Source of the DNA: Flavobacterium psychrophilum
Lineage (GTDB): Bacteria; Bacteroidota; Bacteroidia; Flavobacteriales; Flavobacteriaceae
Assembly (NCBI GenBank): GCA_945874225.1
Contig: CAMCFT010000005.1
Location: 1-64,000, forward strand
Direction of reading: 5' to 3'
Length of the DNA: 64,000 bases
Shown here: positions 9,338 through 18,411 of the stretch, piece by piece
Layout: each line of letters begins with the position of its first letter
How positions within the stretch are numbered: position 1 is the stretch's first letter
Position numbers and translations under genes: made by a program
Notes under the pieces: generated by a model
Told to the model about the DNA's origin: nothing
Databases searched by the model: none
The model's input: only the letters and a program-made list of their open reading frames with translations

Positions 9338-9385
9338 TTTAAATATCTATTGGTATGTATTTGGGGTTAAATTACGTTTTTATTT

Positions 9386-10153
9386 TTAAAAAACTTCATT
9401 TAGAAAAAGTTTTAAATGTTCCCACGATCTTTTGGCTGCTATTTGGTTATAAGCTGCGCCTTTAGAATTGTCATTTCCTGATTCAGGATTGGTAAAAGAA
9501 TGCACTGCATTGGCATAATAAATCATTTGCCAATCCGCTTTTGCATCTTTCATTTCTTGTTGGAAAGCAGCAATTTCTTCTTTGGATTCATAAGGATCAT
9601 CAGCTCCGTGACAAACTAAAACCTTTGCTGTTATTGGCTCAATAGTTCTTTTTGCATCTCTTCCTAAACCTCCGTGAAAGGAAACAACTCCTTTTACATT
9701 CATATTTACTCGTGCAACTTCAAGTGCTCCAGTTCCACCAAAGCAATAGCCAATCACTACAATATTATCCGGATTTGCTCCTGAAAGAATTAATTGTTCT
9801 AGTGCCAATGAAATTCTTTTTTGATATTCAACAAAATTGGTTTTGTAATACCTAGCGTTTTTTCCAGCTTCGGAATAGTCTTTTGGATAATTTCCTTCGC
9901 CATAAATATCAGCCACAAAAGCATAATAGCCCAATTTTGATAAGTTTTCGGCAGTATCTTTCGAAAGTTTATCAATTCCCATCCAAGCGGGAAGTATCAA
10001 AATTCCAGATTTTTGTTGGTTTTTTGTTTTTGGCTGAATGCTAAAACCGTTTAAAACCTGAACTCCATCTTTGTATTTCACGGGTTTCAGTTGTGCAAAT
10101 GAACTATTGGAATACAATAAGATTGCAAAAAACAAATAAAGACACTTTTTCAT
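9386..10153 (-). CDS. Dienelactone hydrolase family protein, exported
   Basis: 255 aa alpha/beta hydrolase. A signal peptide ends near residue 20 (SSFAQ). The nucleophile motif GYCFGGTGA has Cys in place of Ser, as in dienelactone hydrolases; the acid is in CHGADDPYES and the histidine in NAVHSFTNP. The real substrate is unknown, as many family members act on other esters. It lies 49 bp upstream of the M28 peptidase on the same strand and may be co-transcribed with it. Confidence 0.85.
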   Translation of the reverse strand: MKKCLYLFFAILLYSNSSFAQLKPVKYKDGVQVLNGFSIQPKTKNQQKSGILILPAWMGIDKLSKDTAENLSKLGYYAFVADIYGEGNYPKDYSEAGKNARYYKTNFVEYQKRISLALEQLILSGANPDNIVVIGYCFGGTGALEVARVNMNVKGVVSFHGGLGRDAKRTIEPITAKVLVCHGADDPYESKEEIAAFQQEMKDAKADWQMIYYANAVHSFTNPESGNDNSKGAAYNQIAAKRSWEHLKLFLNEVF

Positions 10154-10248
10154 AACGCTATTTTTTTTAACAAATATCTAAAATAAAACAGAAGAGTTGT
10201 TGATGAACAGTTGTTAATTAAGCAATTTTTATCATCTAAGGATACCAT

Positions 10249-10701
10249 TTACAAACTCACATTGCGCTTGAAAGCACAACCCAATTCCATTATAGAATCG
10301 GTTTTTGAAATACCGGGAATATTGTCGATTTTTTCATAAAGCACTTTTCGCATGTGTTCGTGATTTCTGGCGATAATTTTGATGTAAAGCGTGTATAAAC
10401 CGGAGATATAATAACATTCCGTGATTTCGGGAATTTTTTTCAACTCTTCAATAATTCTGGTTGAATCCTGATCTTTATTTAGCGTAATTCCGGTGAAAGC
10501 GCCCCAATCATAACCCACTTTTTTCTCGTTGATTACCGGTTTAATTCCAAGTAGAATTCCTTGTTCCATCAATCGATTTACACGCTGATGCACCATCGTG
10601 TTTGAAATTTTTAGATTAGCAGCGATTGTTGAATAGGCCATTCGCCCGTCTTTTTCCAATTCTTTGATAATAAAAACATCAAATTTGTCCAGTATTTCCA
10701 T
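10249..10701 (-). CDS. Lrp/AsnC family transcriptional regulator
   Basis: 150 aa. N-terminal helix-turn-helix (DGRMAYSTIAANLKISNTMV, about 18-37) and C-terminal RAM ligand-binding domain (about 65-145). Transcribed away from ornithine aminotransferase and arginase, so it probably senses an amino acid, perhaps arginine or ornithine, and controls both sides. The shared intergenic region has three TGACTTA half-sites. Confidence 0.88.
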   Translation of the reverse strand: MEILDKFDVFIIKELEKDGRMAYSTIAANLKISNTMVHQRVNRLMEQGILLGIKPVINEKKVGYDWGAFTGITLNKDQDSTRIIEELKKIPEITECYYISGLYTLYIKIIARNHEHMRKVLYEKIDNIPGISKTDSIMELGCAFKRNVSL

Positions 10702-10718
10702 AGTTATTAAAATTAAAA

Positions 10719-10775
10719 TGACTTAATTATTTACTTTAAAAGTTAATATGACTTATTTTAAACAAATGTAAGTCA
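10719..10775. promoter_or_regulatory. Candidate Lrp operator between lrp-like gene and rocD
   Basis: TGACTTA occurs at 10719-10725 and 10749-10755, and its inverse TAAGTCA at 10769-10775. The last two form a 27-bp imperfect palindrome. The group sits 17-73 bp upstream of the rocD -33 element and right at the regulator's own start region, which suits both autoregulation and rocD control. Confidence 0.6.
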
Positions 10776-10791
10776 AAATTATTATTTTTTA

Positions 10792-10820
10792 TTGTAAAAT
10801 AAAATATTTTATTATTTTTG
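10792..10820 (+). promoter_or_regulatory. Promoter of rocD
   Basis: TTG at 10792-10794 and TATTTTTG at 10813-10820 match the Bacteroidetes -33/-7 pattern. A TTG at 10818 is in frame with the gene but is part of this -7 element, so translation must start at the ATG at 10848. Confidence 0.75.
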
Positions 10821-10847
10821 TATTTGAAAATTTTAAAAACTGTCCAA

Positions 10848-12134
10848 ATGGAACTAATACATCAAACACTTTCTTCTAAAGCTGAAGAAATGATAGGAAA
10901 AGAAAATAAATATGGTGCTCACAATTACCATCCATTGCCTGTTGTTCTCGAAAGAGGTGAAGGTGTTTTTGTTTGGGATATGGACGGAAAAAAATATTTC
11001 GATTTTCTCTCTGCTTATTCAGCGGTAAACCAAGGACATTGTCACCCAAAAATTGTGAATGCGATGATCAAGCAAGCACAAACCCTGACTTTGACCTCTC
11101 GTGCTTTTTATAACGACCAATTGGGTAATTATGAAGAATATGTGACCAAATATTTTGGTTTTGACAAAGTATTACCAATGAATACCGGAGCCGAAGCGGT
11201 AGAAACAGCACTTAAATTATGCCGAAAATGGGCTTATGAAGTCAAAGGAATACCTGAAAACCAAGCACAAATTATAGTTTGCGAAAATAATTTTCACGGA
11301 AGAACAACAACTATTATTTCTTTTTCGAATGATGAAAGTGCCCGAAAAAGCTTTGGACCATTCACAGCCGGATTTATCAAAATTCCTTATGATGATATTG
11401 ACGCATTAGAAAACGTATTGAAATCAACAACAAATATTGCCGGATTCTTGGTAGAACCTATTCAGGGTGAAGCCGGAGTTTATGTGCCTGCCGAAGGATA
11501 TTTGGCGAAAGCCAAAGCACTTTGCGAACAACACAATGTTTTATTCATTGCAGACGAAGTACAAACCGGAATTGCAAGAACCGGAAGATTACTAGCAACT
11601 TGTGGCAATTGCACTTGTAAAAATGGATGCGAAAATAAACCTGAAGTGAAACCAGACATTCTAATTCTAGGAAAAGCACTTTCCGGAGGTGTTTATCCGG
11701 TTTCAGCGGTTTTAGCAAATGATGCAATTATGAACGTGATTCAACCGGGACAACACGGTTCTACTTTTGGTGGAAACCCAATAGCTGCTGCCGTTGCCAT
11801 TGCCGCTCTTGAAGTAATTCGGGAAGAAAAATTGTCTGAAAATGCGGAGCGATTGGGAATTATTCTTAGAAAAGGACTCAACGAAATTGCCCAAAGAAAT
11901 TCTTTGATTACCTTAGTTCGAGGTAAAGGCTTGTTGAATGCGATTGTTATCAATTGTGGTGAAGACTCTGATTTGGCTTGGGATATTTGCATGAAATTTA
12001 GTGAATATGGTTTATTAGCAAAACCAACCCATGGAAATAAAATAAGATTAGCGCCACCATTAGTGATTACAGAAAGTCAAATTCATGACTGTCTTGCCAT
12101 TATTGAAAGGGCTTTGAACGATTTTAGACAATAG
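10848..12134 (+). CDS. rocD: Ornithine aminotransferase
   Basis: 428 aa from the ATG at 10848. It moves the delta-amino group of ornithine to 2-oxoglutarate, giving glutamate semialdehyde. Class III PLP aminotransferase motifs are clear: [27 protein letters not shown], the PLP lysine in [10 protein letters not shown], and [11 protein letters not shown] Cys-rich loop ([13 protein letters not shown]) is inserted between GRLLAT and KPDILIL; four cysteines lie within ten residues and could bind a metal. Arginase follows 6 bp downstream, giving the route arginine to ornithine to glutamate. Confidence 0.93.
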   Translation: MELIHQTLSSKAEEMIGKENKYGAHNYHPLPVVLERGEGVFVWDMDGKKYFDFLSAYSAVNQGHCHPKIVNAMIKQAQTLTLTSRAFYNDQLGNYEEYVTKYFGFDKVLPMNTGAEAVETALKLCRKWAYEVKGIPENQAQIIVCENNFHGRTTTIISFSNDESARKSFGPFTAGFIKIPYDDIDALENVLKSTTNIAGFLVEPIQGEAGVYVPAEGYLAKAKALCEQHNVLFIADEVQTGIARTGRLLATCGNCTCKNGCENKPEVKPDILILGKALSGGVYPVSAVLANDAIMNVIQPGQHGSTFGGNPIAAAVAIAALEVIREEKLSENAERLGIILRKGLNEIAQRNSLITLVRGKGLLNAIVINCGEDSDLAWDICMKFSEYGLLAKPTHGNKIRLAPPLVITESQIHDCLAIIERALNDFRQ

Positions 12135-12140
12135 AATTGT

Positions 12141-13103
12141 ATGGAACCAGTGATAAAATTAATTAAGAATCGATCCGATATTGGTGCAGGAACCAGAGGT
12201 TCTGATATGGGAGTTGATGCTATTGAAATTGCCGCTATCAATCAAAATAGCGATTATTTTAACCAATTTCCTTTTGAAGATGTCAAAACGCACAACGAAT
12301 CTGTTTATGATAAAAACAGAAGCACATTTGCCAAAAGAATAGAGCATGTTGCAGAACAATGTACTCGAGTTTGTGCTTCAGTTAAGAAAAATCTGGAAGC
12401 TGATTTTTTTCCCATTGTTTTATCCGGTGACCATTCATCGGCATTGGGAACGATAAGCGGAATTAAAGCTGTTTATCCGGAACAAAAATTAGGCGTTATT
12501 TGGATTGATGCTCACGCCGATTTGCATTCGCCTTACACTTCACCTTCGGGAAATATTCACGGAATGCCATTGGCTGCAGCAATTGCCGATGATAATTTGG
12601 ATTGTCAGATTAATGAAATTGCTCCTGATACCCGAAAATATTGGGAAGAAATGAAAAATATTGGCTGCAAAGGAGCAAAAGTTTTAGCAGAAAACATTGT
12701 CTATTTTGGTGTCAGAGATACTCAAGATGCCGAAAACAAGCAAATTGATAAATTACAAATCAGGAATTATAAAGTTGATGAACTTCGTTATCGCGGAATC
12801 AAGACTTGTGTGAAAGAAGCCTTGGACAAACTCTCCAATTGTGCTGTTTTGTATATTTCTTTTGATGTGGATTCAATGGATTGTGATTTGGTTTCTTACG
12901 GAACGGGAACGCCAGTTCCAAGAGGTTTTGACCAATATGAAATCATCGCTATTATCGATCAAATTATAGAAACCAATAAGGTGGTTTGTATTGAATTTGT
13001 TGAGATAAATCCACTTTTGGACAACAAAGGAAATAAAATGGCAGAAACAGCATTTGAGGTTTTGGAACATATAACGGCTACAGTTTTATTGCCGAGAGAA
13101 TGA
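12141..13103 (+). CDS. rocF: Arginase (ureohydrolase family)
   Basis: 320 aa. The manganese-binding motifs are SGDHSSALG, IDAHADLHSP and SFDVDSMD. It should hydrolyse arginine to ornithine and urea, feeding the ornithine aminotransferase encoded just upstream. Agmatinase or formiminoglutamase share these motifs, so substrate choice rests on the operon context. No urease genes are in the window. Confidence 0.87.
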   Translation: MEPVIKLIKNRSDIGAGTRGSDMGVDAIEIAAINQNSDYFNQFPFEDVKTHNESVYDKNRSTFAKRIEHVAEQCTRVCASVKKNLEADFFPIVLSGDHSSALGTISGIKAVYPEQKLGVIWIDAHADLHSPYTSPSGNIHGMPLAAAIADDNLDCQINEIAPDTRKYWEEMKNIGCKGAKVLAENIVYFGVRDTQDAENKQIDKLQIRNYKVDELRYRGIKTCVKEALDKLSNCAVLYISFDVDSMDCDLVSYGTGTPVPRGFDQYEIIAIIDQIIETNKVVCIEFVEINPLLDNKGNKMAETAFEVLEHITATVLLPRE

Positions 13104-13147
13104 TTATTACTCTTGGTAAAGCGTTGTATTATCAATTAGCATCCACA

Positions 13148-13299
13148 TCCTGCAAGGTTTCAAAAACCTTGTAGGTTTAATTTTTAATAGCTACAAGGAA
13201 AAAAAAACCTTTTAGGTTTAATTTTCAATACCTACAAGGAAAAAAAACCTTGTAGGTGTAATTTTCAATACCTACAAGGTCAAAAAAGACCTTGCAGGA
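13148..13299. repeat. CCTGCAAGG/CCTTGTAGGT inverted repeat cluster
   Basis: Starts TCCTGCAAGGTTTC and ends GACCTTGCAGGA, with internal CCTTGTAGGT / ACCTACAAGG copies separated by TTTAATTTTTAATA-like spacers. Arms can pair in several ways. Located between convergent arginase and the CoA-disulfide reductase gene, where it could serve as a terminator. Same family at 43368-43448 and 62138-62220. Confidence 0.75.
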
Positions 13300-13340
13300 A
13301 AATTAGTAATCGAATTTAGGTTAAAAGCAACTATTTATTT

Positions 13341-14981
13341 TTAACTATTCACTGGTTTCCAAAGTCCGTAACCTCCATTGAGATTCACAGAATAGATATT
13401 GTTGTTTCTCAATATTCGTTGAGCCAAATAGCCTCTTAAGCCAATCTGGCAATAAATAACATACTTTTTGTTTTTATCAAAGAAATCCAGATTTTCTCTA
13501 AGTGTATCTAAGTCCATATTTATAGCATTGGGAATGGCTCCGTTATCGAATTCTGTTTTGGTTCTTACGTCAATCAGAATCGCTTTTTCGGTCGAAAGAT
13601 AATCCTCTAATTGGTCATAATTGATGAATCTCACATCGTCATTCAGCATATTTTCGGCAACGTAACCCAGAATATTCACAGGATCTTTGGCAGAATTATA
13701 AGGCGGAGCATAAGCAATTTCGATTTCCTGTAAATCATAAATGGTCAAATTTCCTTTTATAGCTGTCGCAATTACATCGATGCGTTTGTCAACTCCTTCT
13801 TGTCCCAAAGCTTGAACTCCATAGATGGTTCCGTCTTCTCCAAAATTCATTTTCAAGACGATATTTGTAGCTCCAGGATAATAACTAGCGTGATTTGGTC
13901 TTGTAACAGTTACTGTTCGATACGGAATATTGTAGCGTTTCAACAATTTTTCGTTGAGTCCAGTTGCGCCAACGGTCAGGTCGAAGAATTTAATAATCGA
14001 AGTTCCTAAAGTTCCTTTATAGGAAATTTTGTTTCCTCTGGTGATATTATCAGCTACGATTCGTCCTTGACGATTTGCTGGCCAAGCAAGCGGAATCAGT
14101 ACTTTTGCCTGATTGATATAATGTGAAACTTCCACAGCATCGCCCACAGCATAAATAGCTGCGTCAGAAGTTTGCATAAACTCGTTGACAACAATTCCAC
14201 CAGTAACACCTATTTCCAGTCCGGCAGCTTTGGCCAAACCGTTTTCAGGTTTTACTCCAATAGCAAAAACTACTGCATCAGCCAGAATTGTTTTGCCATT
14301 ATTCAATTTTAATTCAATTTCATTGCCTTTGTCTTCAAAGCCATCAACGCCTGTATTTACAAGAATATTTAGGTTTTTGGCAGCAGCGTGATGTTGTACC
14401 ATTTTAGCAAATTCATAATCAACAGGAGCCATAACTTGGTTTCCCAACTCGATGACAGTTATGTTGAATCCTTTTTCAACTAGATTTTCGGCAACTTCCA
14501 AGCCAATAAAACCACCACCTACAAAGGCAATATTTTTTAAACCTTTGGTTTTAGCAATGATTCTGTCCATATCAGCAACATTTCGAAGCGTCATTATTTT
14601 ATCTGAATCAATTCCTGGAATATTAGGTCTAAAGGGTTCTGCACCGGGAGATAATAATAATTTATCGTAGGATTCGGTGTAAATTTCTTTTGTAATTAAG
14701 TTTCTGACTTCGACTGTTTTAGCTTCCTTGTTAATTTTTAAAACTTCATTGAATATACGAACATCCAAGTTGAATCTTGTTTTTAAAGAAGTGGGTGTGT
14801 GTAACAATAATTTGGAGCGCTCGACAATTACTCCACCTATATGATAAGGCAGGCCACAGTTTGCAAAACTGACGTGTTCTCCTTTTTCAAAAATAATGAT
14901 TTCATTTTCTTCACTTAATCTTCTTAATCTTGCTGCTGCAGTCGCTCCGCCGGCAACTCCGCCTATAATAAGTATTTTCAT
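13341..14981 (-). CDS. CoA-disulfide reductase / persulfide reductase with C-terminal rhodanese
   Basis: 546 aa from the ATG at 14981. The N-terminal FAD/NAD oxidoreductase has IIGGVAGGATAAARL and the active cysteine in SFANCGLPYHIGG (about residue 43), a second dinucleotide fold (IAFVGGGFIGLEVAENL) and the PNDR-type dimerisation domain. The last 95 residues are a rhodanese domain with active cysteine in VIYCQIGLRGY. Such CoADR-RHD proteins reduce CoA or bacillithiol persulfides and polysulfide. An upstream in-frame TTG (15017) overlaps the -7 element, so the ATG is preferred. Divergent from the Crp/Fnr gene. Confidence 0.88.
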   Translation of the reverse strand: MKILIIGGVAGGATAAARLRRLSEENEIIIFEKGEHVSFANCGLPYHIGGVIVERSKLLLHTPTSLKTRFNLDVRIFNEVLKINKEAKTVEVRNLITKEIYTESYDKLLLSPGAEPFRPNIPGIDSDKIMTLRNVADMDRIIAKTKGLKNIAFVGGGFIGLEVAENLVEKGFNITVIELGNQVMAPVDYEFAKMVQHHAAAKNLNILVNTGVDGFEDKGNEIELKLNNGKTILADAVVFAIGVKPENGLAKAAGLEIGVTGGIVVNEFMQTSDAAIYAVGDAVEVSHYINQAKVLIPLAWPANRQGRIVADNITRGNKISYKGTLGTSIIKFFDLTVGATGLNEKLLKRYNIPYRTVTVTRPNHASYYPGATNIVLKMNFGEDGTIYGVQALGQEGVDKRIDVIATAIKGNLTIYDLQEIEIAYAPPYNSAKDPVNILGYVAENMLNDDVRFINYDQLEDYLSTEKAILIDVRTKTEFDNGAIPNAINMDLDTLRENLDFFDKNKKYVIYCQIGLRGYLAQRILRNNNIYSVNLNGGYGLWKPVNS

Positions 14982-15014
14982 CTGTAGATTATTAATTGTT
15001 TTTGAATTATAAAG

Positions 15015-15058
15015 CAAATTTCGGAAAACATATCATAGCTATTTGTAGCTTTTGTTAC
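15015..15058 (-). promoter_or_regulatory. Crp-like site plus -7 element for CoA-disulfide reductase
   Basis: The palindrome reads GTAGCTTTTGTTAC at 15045-15058 (one mismatch to GTAAC-N4-GTTAC; outer bases T and A extend it). On the minus strand the -7-like element GAAATTTG begins at 15022, exactly 36 bp from the palindrome start. The same spacing is found at four other sites in this window. Confidence 0.7.
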
Positions 15059-15221
15059 ATAAATCCAAATGTTTTAAATAAAAATGAAGTTTAGATAAAA
15101 ATTGTTGGGAATTCAATAAAAAACCTTCAAAATGTAAATTTGAGACAAAGTGTTTTGTGATTTTTCTCTTTAAAGTGGAAATTTTTAGCGAAATTTACGA
15201 CCAATAAACGGCAGACTTATA

Positions 15222-15851
15222 ATGAAAGACTTACTCAAACAGACTTACGGATTTATATTTGAAGAGAAATTAATTGATGAAATAACCGAAGTCTCTTTAC
15301 TAAGAGATTTTAAAGAAGGTGATATTTTGATTGATTTTGGAGATTCGATCAGAAAGATGCCTTTATTGATAAAAGGTGCCATCAAGATATTGCGAGAAGA
15401 CTTTGATGAAGGAGAACTGTTGCTCTATTTTATTGAAAAAGGGGATACCTGTGCAATGACAATGGCCTGCTGTTTAGGAGAAACCAAAAGCGAAATCAGA
15501 GCTGTTGCGGAAACAAAAGGTATTCTTGTAATGATACCGGTTATCAAAATGGAAGAGTGGTTAGGGAAATATAAAAGCTGGAGAAACTTTGTTTTTAGCA
15601 GTTATAATAATCGTTTGAAAGAGATGTTATCAGCTATTGATAATCTGGCTTTTATGAATATGGATGAACGTTTATTGAATTATCTTTACGACAAGTCTAA
15701 AATCAATAATTCCAATGAAATTCATGCTACTCACCAAGAGATTGCTTATGACCTGCATACGTCCAGAGTTGTCGTTTCTCGTTTGTTAAAAGCATTAGAA
15801 AACAGAGGTAAAATTAGCTTAAACAGAGCTTCAATTGTAATGCTGAATTAG
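15222..15851 (+). CDS. Crp/Fnr family regulator with sensor-domain cysteines
   Basis: 209 aa. The cyclic-nucleotide-binding-like fold covers about 1-115, but the usual nucleotide-binding cassette is replaced by GDTCAMTMACCLGETKSEIR with C77, C83 and C84. A dimerisation helix lies at about 120-145. The winged helix has recognition segment HTSRVVVSRLLKAL (179-192): the two arginines used by CRP for DNA contact are kept, but the glutamate between them is V183. It sits between CoA-disulfide reductase (divergent) and the TauE/persulfide dioxygenase operon (66 bp downstream). Inference: it senses sulfide or persulfide through the cysteines and activates the sites listed at 15045, 15854, 20572, 25266 and 41977. 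Confidence 0.85.
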   Translation: MKDLLKQTYGFIFEEKLIDEITEVSLLRDFKEGDILIDFGDSIRKMPLLIKGAIKILREDFDEGELLLYFIEKGDTCAMTMACCLGETKSEIRAVAETKGILVMIPVIKMEEWLGKYKSWRNFVFSSYNNRLKEMLSAIDNLAFMNMDERLLNYLYDKSKINNSNEIHATHQEIAYDLHTSRVVVSRLLKALENRGKISLNRASIVMLN

Positions 15852-15853
15852 AG

Positions 15854-15897
15854 GTAACATTTGTTACAAAATTGAGATTATAAAAAACTTATTTTTG
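15854..15897 (+). promoter_or_regulatory. Crp-like site plus promoter of the TauE/persulfide dioxygenase operon
   Basis: Perfect palindrome GTAACATTTGTTAC at 15854-15867, TTG at 15872-15874, and -7 element TATTTTTG at 15890-15897. Palindrome start to -7 start is 36 bp, which puts the centre near -43 relative to the expected start of transcription, like a class II activator site. Confidence 0.8.
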
Positions 15898-15916
15898 TGT
15901 CTATAAATTTTTATAA

Positions 15917-16720
15917 ATGGAAATATCTCAAATAATTGGATATATTTTAGCGGTTTTTGTTGGCATTACGCTTGGGATGTTAGGAAGTGGAGGCTCTATA
16001 CTTTCGGTACCTATTTTAGTGTATGTAATGGGCATTGAACCTACATTGGCAACGGCTTATTCTTTATTTATTATTGGGACAACGTCTTTGGTTGGCGGAA
16101 TTCACAAGGCCAGACAAAAATTAGTTGATTTTAACAAAGTTGTTTTATTTGGCATTCCGGCTGTAATTACGGTTTTTATTACTCGAAAAATTATTGTTCC
16201 CAGAATTCCGGATATTATTTTTTCGACAGGAAGTTTCACTTTGAGCAAGTCAATTCTTATTATGATAGTTTTTGCCGTTGTAATGATCGTTGCCTCTGTC
16301 AGAATGATAAAACCATTGAAAGAAAGAACGATTACAGATGGTACAAAACTCAATTATTATAAAATCGCATTACTGGGAATTCTTATTGGGCTTATTTCCG
16401 GATTTGTTGGGGCCGGAGGCGGATTTTTAATAGTTCCGACCTTATTGTTTTTTGTGAAGACTCCAATGAAGATGGCCGTTGGAACTTCCCTTTTTATTGT
16501 TTCTTTACAATCACTAATTGGATTTTTGGGAGACATAATGGGGAACCAAATCATCGATTGGGAGTTATTACAACTCTTTACATTAGCATCAATAATTGGA
16601 ATATTTATTGGAAGTATCCTCTCTAAAAAAGTGGAAGACGAAAAACTCAAAACGGGTTTTGGCTGGTTTGTGCTTGCAATGGGAATTTACATTATCATTA
16701 AAGAACTTTTTATGTCATAA
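15917..16720 (+). CDS. TauE/SafE family sulfite/anion exporter
   Basis: 267 aa with about eight hydrophobic segments. Two family repeats are visible, LGMLGSGGSILSVPILVYV (residues 19-37) and GLISGFVGAGGGFLIVPTLL in the second half, both with the GxGGG turn. Family members export sulfite, sulfoacetate or related sulfur anions across the inner membrane. Next to a persulfide dioxygenase, which makes sulfite, export of that product is the likely job. First gene of the operon controlled by the 15854 site. Confidence 0.87.
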   Translation: MEISQIIGYILAVFVGITLGMLGSGGSILSVPILVYVMGIEPTLATAYSLFIIGTTSLVGGIHKARQKLVDFNKVVLFGIPAVITVFITRKIIVPRIPDIIFSTGSFTLSKSILIMIVFAVVMIVASVRMIKPLKERTITDGTKLNYYKIALLGILIGLISGFVGAGGGFLIVPTLLFFVKTPMKMAVGTSLFIVSLQSLIGFLGDIMGNQIIDWELLQLFTLASIIGIFIGSILSKKVEDEKLKTGFGWFVLAMGIYIIIKELFMS

Positions 16721-16799
16721 TAATTTCATAAAATGTTGCTTATGAGACATAAAGGAATTAAAAAATAAATAAATTTACATTATAAATACACTTTGAAAT

Positions 16800-18206
16800 A
16801 TGAAAATTAAACAAATTTATACGGGTTGTTTAGCACAGGGTGCCTATTATATAGAAAGTAAAGGAGAAGTTGCCATTATAGATCCATTGCGTGAAGTACA
16901 GCCTTATATTGATAAAGCCAATAAAAATTACGCAAAAATCAAGTATATTTTTGAAACACATTTCCATGCTGATTTTGTTAGTGGTCACGTTACATTAGCA
17001 CAAAAAACAGGCGCTCCAATAATATTCGGGCCTACTGCCAATCCTAGTTTCGAGGCACATATTGCAACTGATGGCGAAGTTTTTAAATTAGGAGAAATTA
17101 CAATAACTGTTTTGCATACACCTGGACATACATTGGAAAGTTCTTGTTATCTTTTGAAAGATAAAAATGGCAAGGATTACGCTCTTTTTAGTGGAGACAC
17201 TCTATTTTTAGGTGATGTTGGTCGTCCTGATTTAGCCCAAAAAGCGGCTAATATGACTAAAGAACAACTGGCAGGAATTTTATATGATAGTTTAAGAAAC
17301 AAGGTAATGACTCTGGCTGATGATGTAATTGTGTACCCGGCTCACGGTGCAGGAAGTGCTTGTGGCAAAAATTTGAGCAAAGAAACAATAGGTTCTATTG
17401 GTGAGCAAAAGCGAATAAATTATGCGCTTCGTGCTAATATGACAAAAGATGAATTTATTAAGGAAGTTACGGATGGTTTATTGCCTCCTCCGGCTTATTT
17501 TCCAATGAATGTGAAACTCAATAAAGAAGGTTATGAAAATGTTGAAGACATTATTAGTGAGGCTATTGCTTATGATGCCAAAACTTTTGAATTAGTTGCC
17601 AATGAAATCGATACTGTAATTCTTGACGTTCGTCATCAGGATGATTTTGCCAAAGGACATATTCCAAAATCTATTTTCATAGGCATCGACGGAGATTTTG
17701 CTCCTTGGGTTGGGGCTTTAATTCCAGATATCAAACAGCCTTTACTTTTGGTAACACCAGCAGGCAGAGAAGAGGAGAGTATCATGCGTTTAGCACGAGT
17801 AGGCTATGATAATACCTTGGGCTATTTAAAAGGTGGATTTGATGCTTGGAAAAATGCCGGAATGGAATATGATACAGTGAATTCGGTAACAGCCGAGACT
17901 TTAGAAGAAATAATGGAAGAGAAAGTTCCTGTTTTTGATGTTAGAAAAGAAGGAGAATATATGGCTGAGCATATTGTGGATGTTCCTTCAACGCCTTTGG
18001 ATTCTATTAATGATCATTTAGTTGAATTTCCAAAAGAAGAAGAATTTTATTTGCATTGTGCTGGTGGATATCGTTCTATGATTGCGTCATCAATACTAAA
18101 AGCAAGAGGGTATCATAATGTTATAAATGTGATAGGCGGATTTGCTGCCATTAATAAAACTGCTATTAAAACGACAAATTATGTTTGTCCAACAACACTA
18201 AAATAA
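16800..18206 (+). CDS. Persulfide dioxygenase fused to two rhodanese domains
   Basis: 468 aa. The N-terminal metallo-beta-lactamase fold has THFHADFVSGH and HTPGHTLESSCY, then FSGDTLFLGDVGRPDL, the ETHE1-like pattern of mononuclear-iron persulfide dioxygenases (persulfide plus O2 to sulfite). The first rhodanese domain (about 265-360) has no catalytic Cys (TPAGREEE at the loop), so it is probably structural. The second (about 370-460) has HCAGGYRS with an active Cys. Such fusions couple persulfide oxidation with sulfur transfer. Lies in an operon with TauE and thioredoxin. Confidence 0.9.
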   Translation: MKIKQIYTGCLAQGAYYIESKGEVAIIDPLREVQPYIDKANKNYAKIKYIFETHFHADFVSGHVTLAQKTGAPIIFGPTANPSFEAHIATDGEVFKLGEITITVLHTPGHTLESSCYLLKDKNGKDYALFSGDTLFLGDVGRPDLAQKAANMTKEQLAGILYDSLRNKVMTLADDVIVYPAHGAGSACGKNLSKETIGSIGEQKRINYALRANMTKDEFIKEVTDGLLPPPAYFPMNVKLNKEGYENVEDIISEAIAYDAKTFELVANEIDTVILDVRHQDDFAKGHIPKSIFIGIDGDFAPWVGALIPDIKQPLLLVTPAGREEESIMRLARVGYDNTLGYLKGGFDAWKNAGMEYDTVNSVTAETLEEIMEEKVPVFDVRKEGEYMAEHIVDVPSTPLDSINDHLVEFPKEEEFYLHCAGGYRSMIASSILKARGYHNVINVIGGFAAINKTAIKTTNYVCPTTLK

Positions 18207-18207
18207 A

Positions 18208-18411
18208 ATGAAAAATTTACTATTCACAAATTGGCATTTAATGCGTTGGGCTCGATTAGCTTTTGCGTTGTTTCTGTTTGTTCAGGCATATACAACCCGA
18301 GAATGGTTTTTTATCGCTTTTGGATTGTTTTTTTTATTTCAGGTTATTTTCAATTTAGGCTGTGGGCCAAATGGTTGCGCAGTTCCAAACAATAAATATT
18401 CTAAAAAATGA
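18208..18411 (+). CDS. Small membrane protein with Cys-rich tail
   Basis: 67 aa, two predicted transmembrane helices (about 12-27 and 30-48), then NLGCGPNGCAVP with two cysteines. It starts 1 bp after the persulfide dioxygenase stop and overlaps the thioredoxin gene by 4 bp (ATGA), so it is certainly part of the operon. Function unknown; the CxxxxC motif close to the membrane would suit sulfur or thiol transfer. Resembles small proteins found next to rhodaneses in Bacteroidetes. Confidence 0.75.
   Translation: MKNLLFTNWHLMRWARLAFALFLFVQAYTTREWFFIAFGLFFLFQVIFNLGCGPNGCAVPNNKYSKK

Noticed and set aside
10818..10847. Longer N-terminus of ornithine aminotransferase from a TTG
   Set aside because: The TTG is part of the TATTTTTG promoter element, so it cannot be in the mRNA as a start codon.
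14982..15017. Longer N-terminus of the CoA-disulfide reductase from a TTG
   Set aside because: The TTG overlaps the GAAATTTG promoter element; the ATG at 14981 begins the conserved KILIIGG segment.
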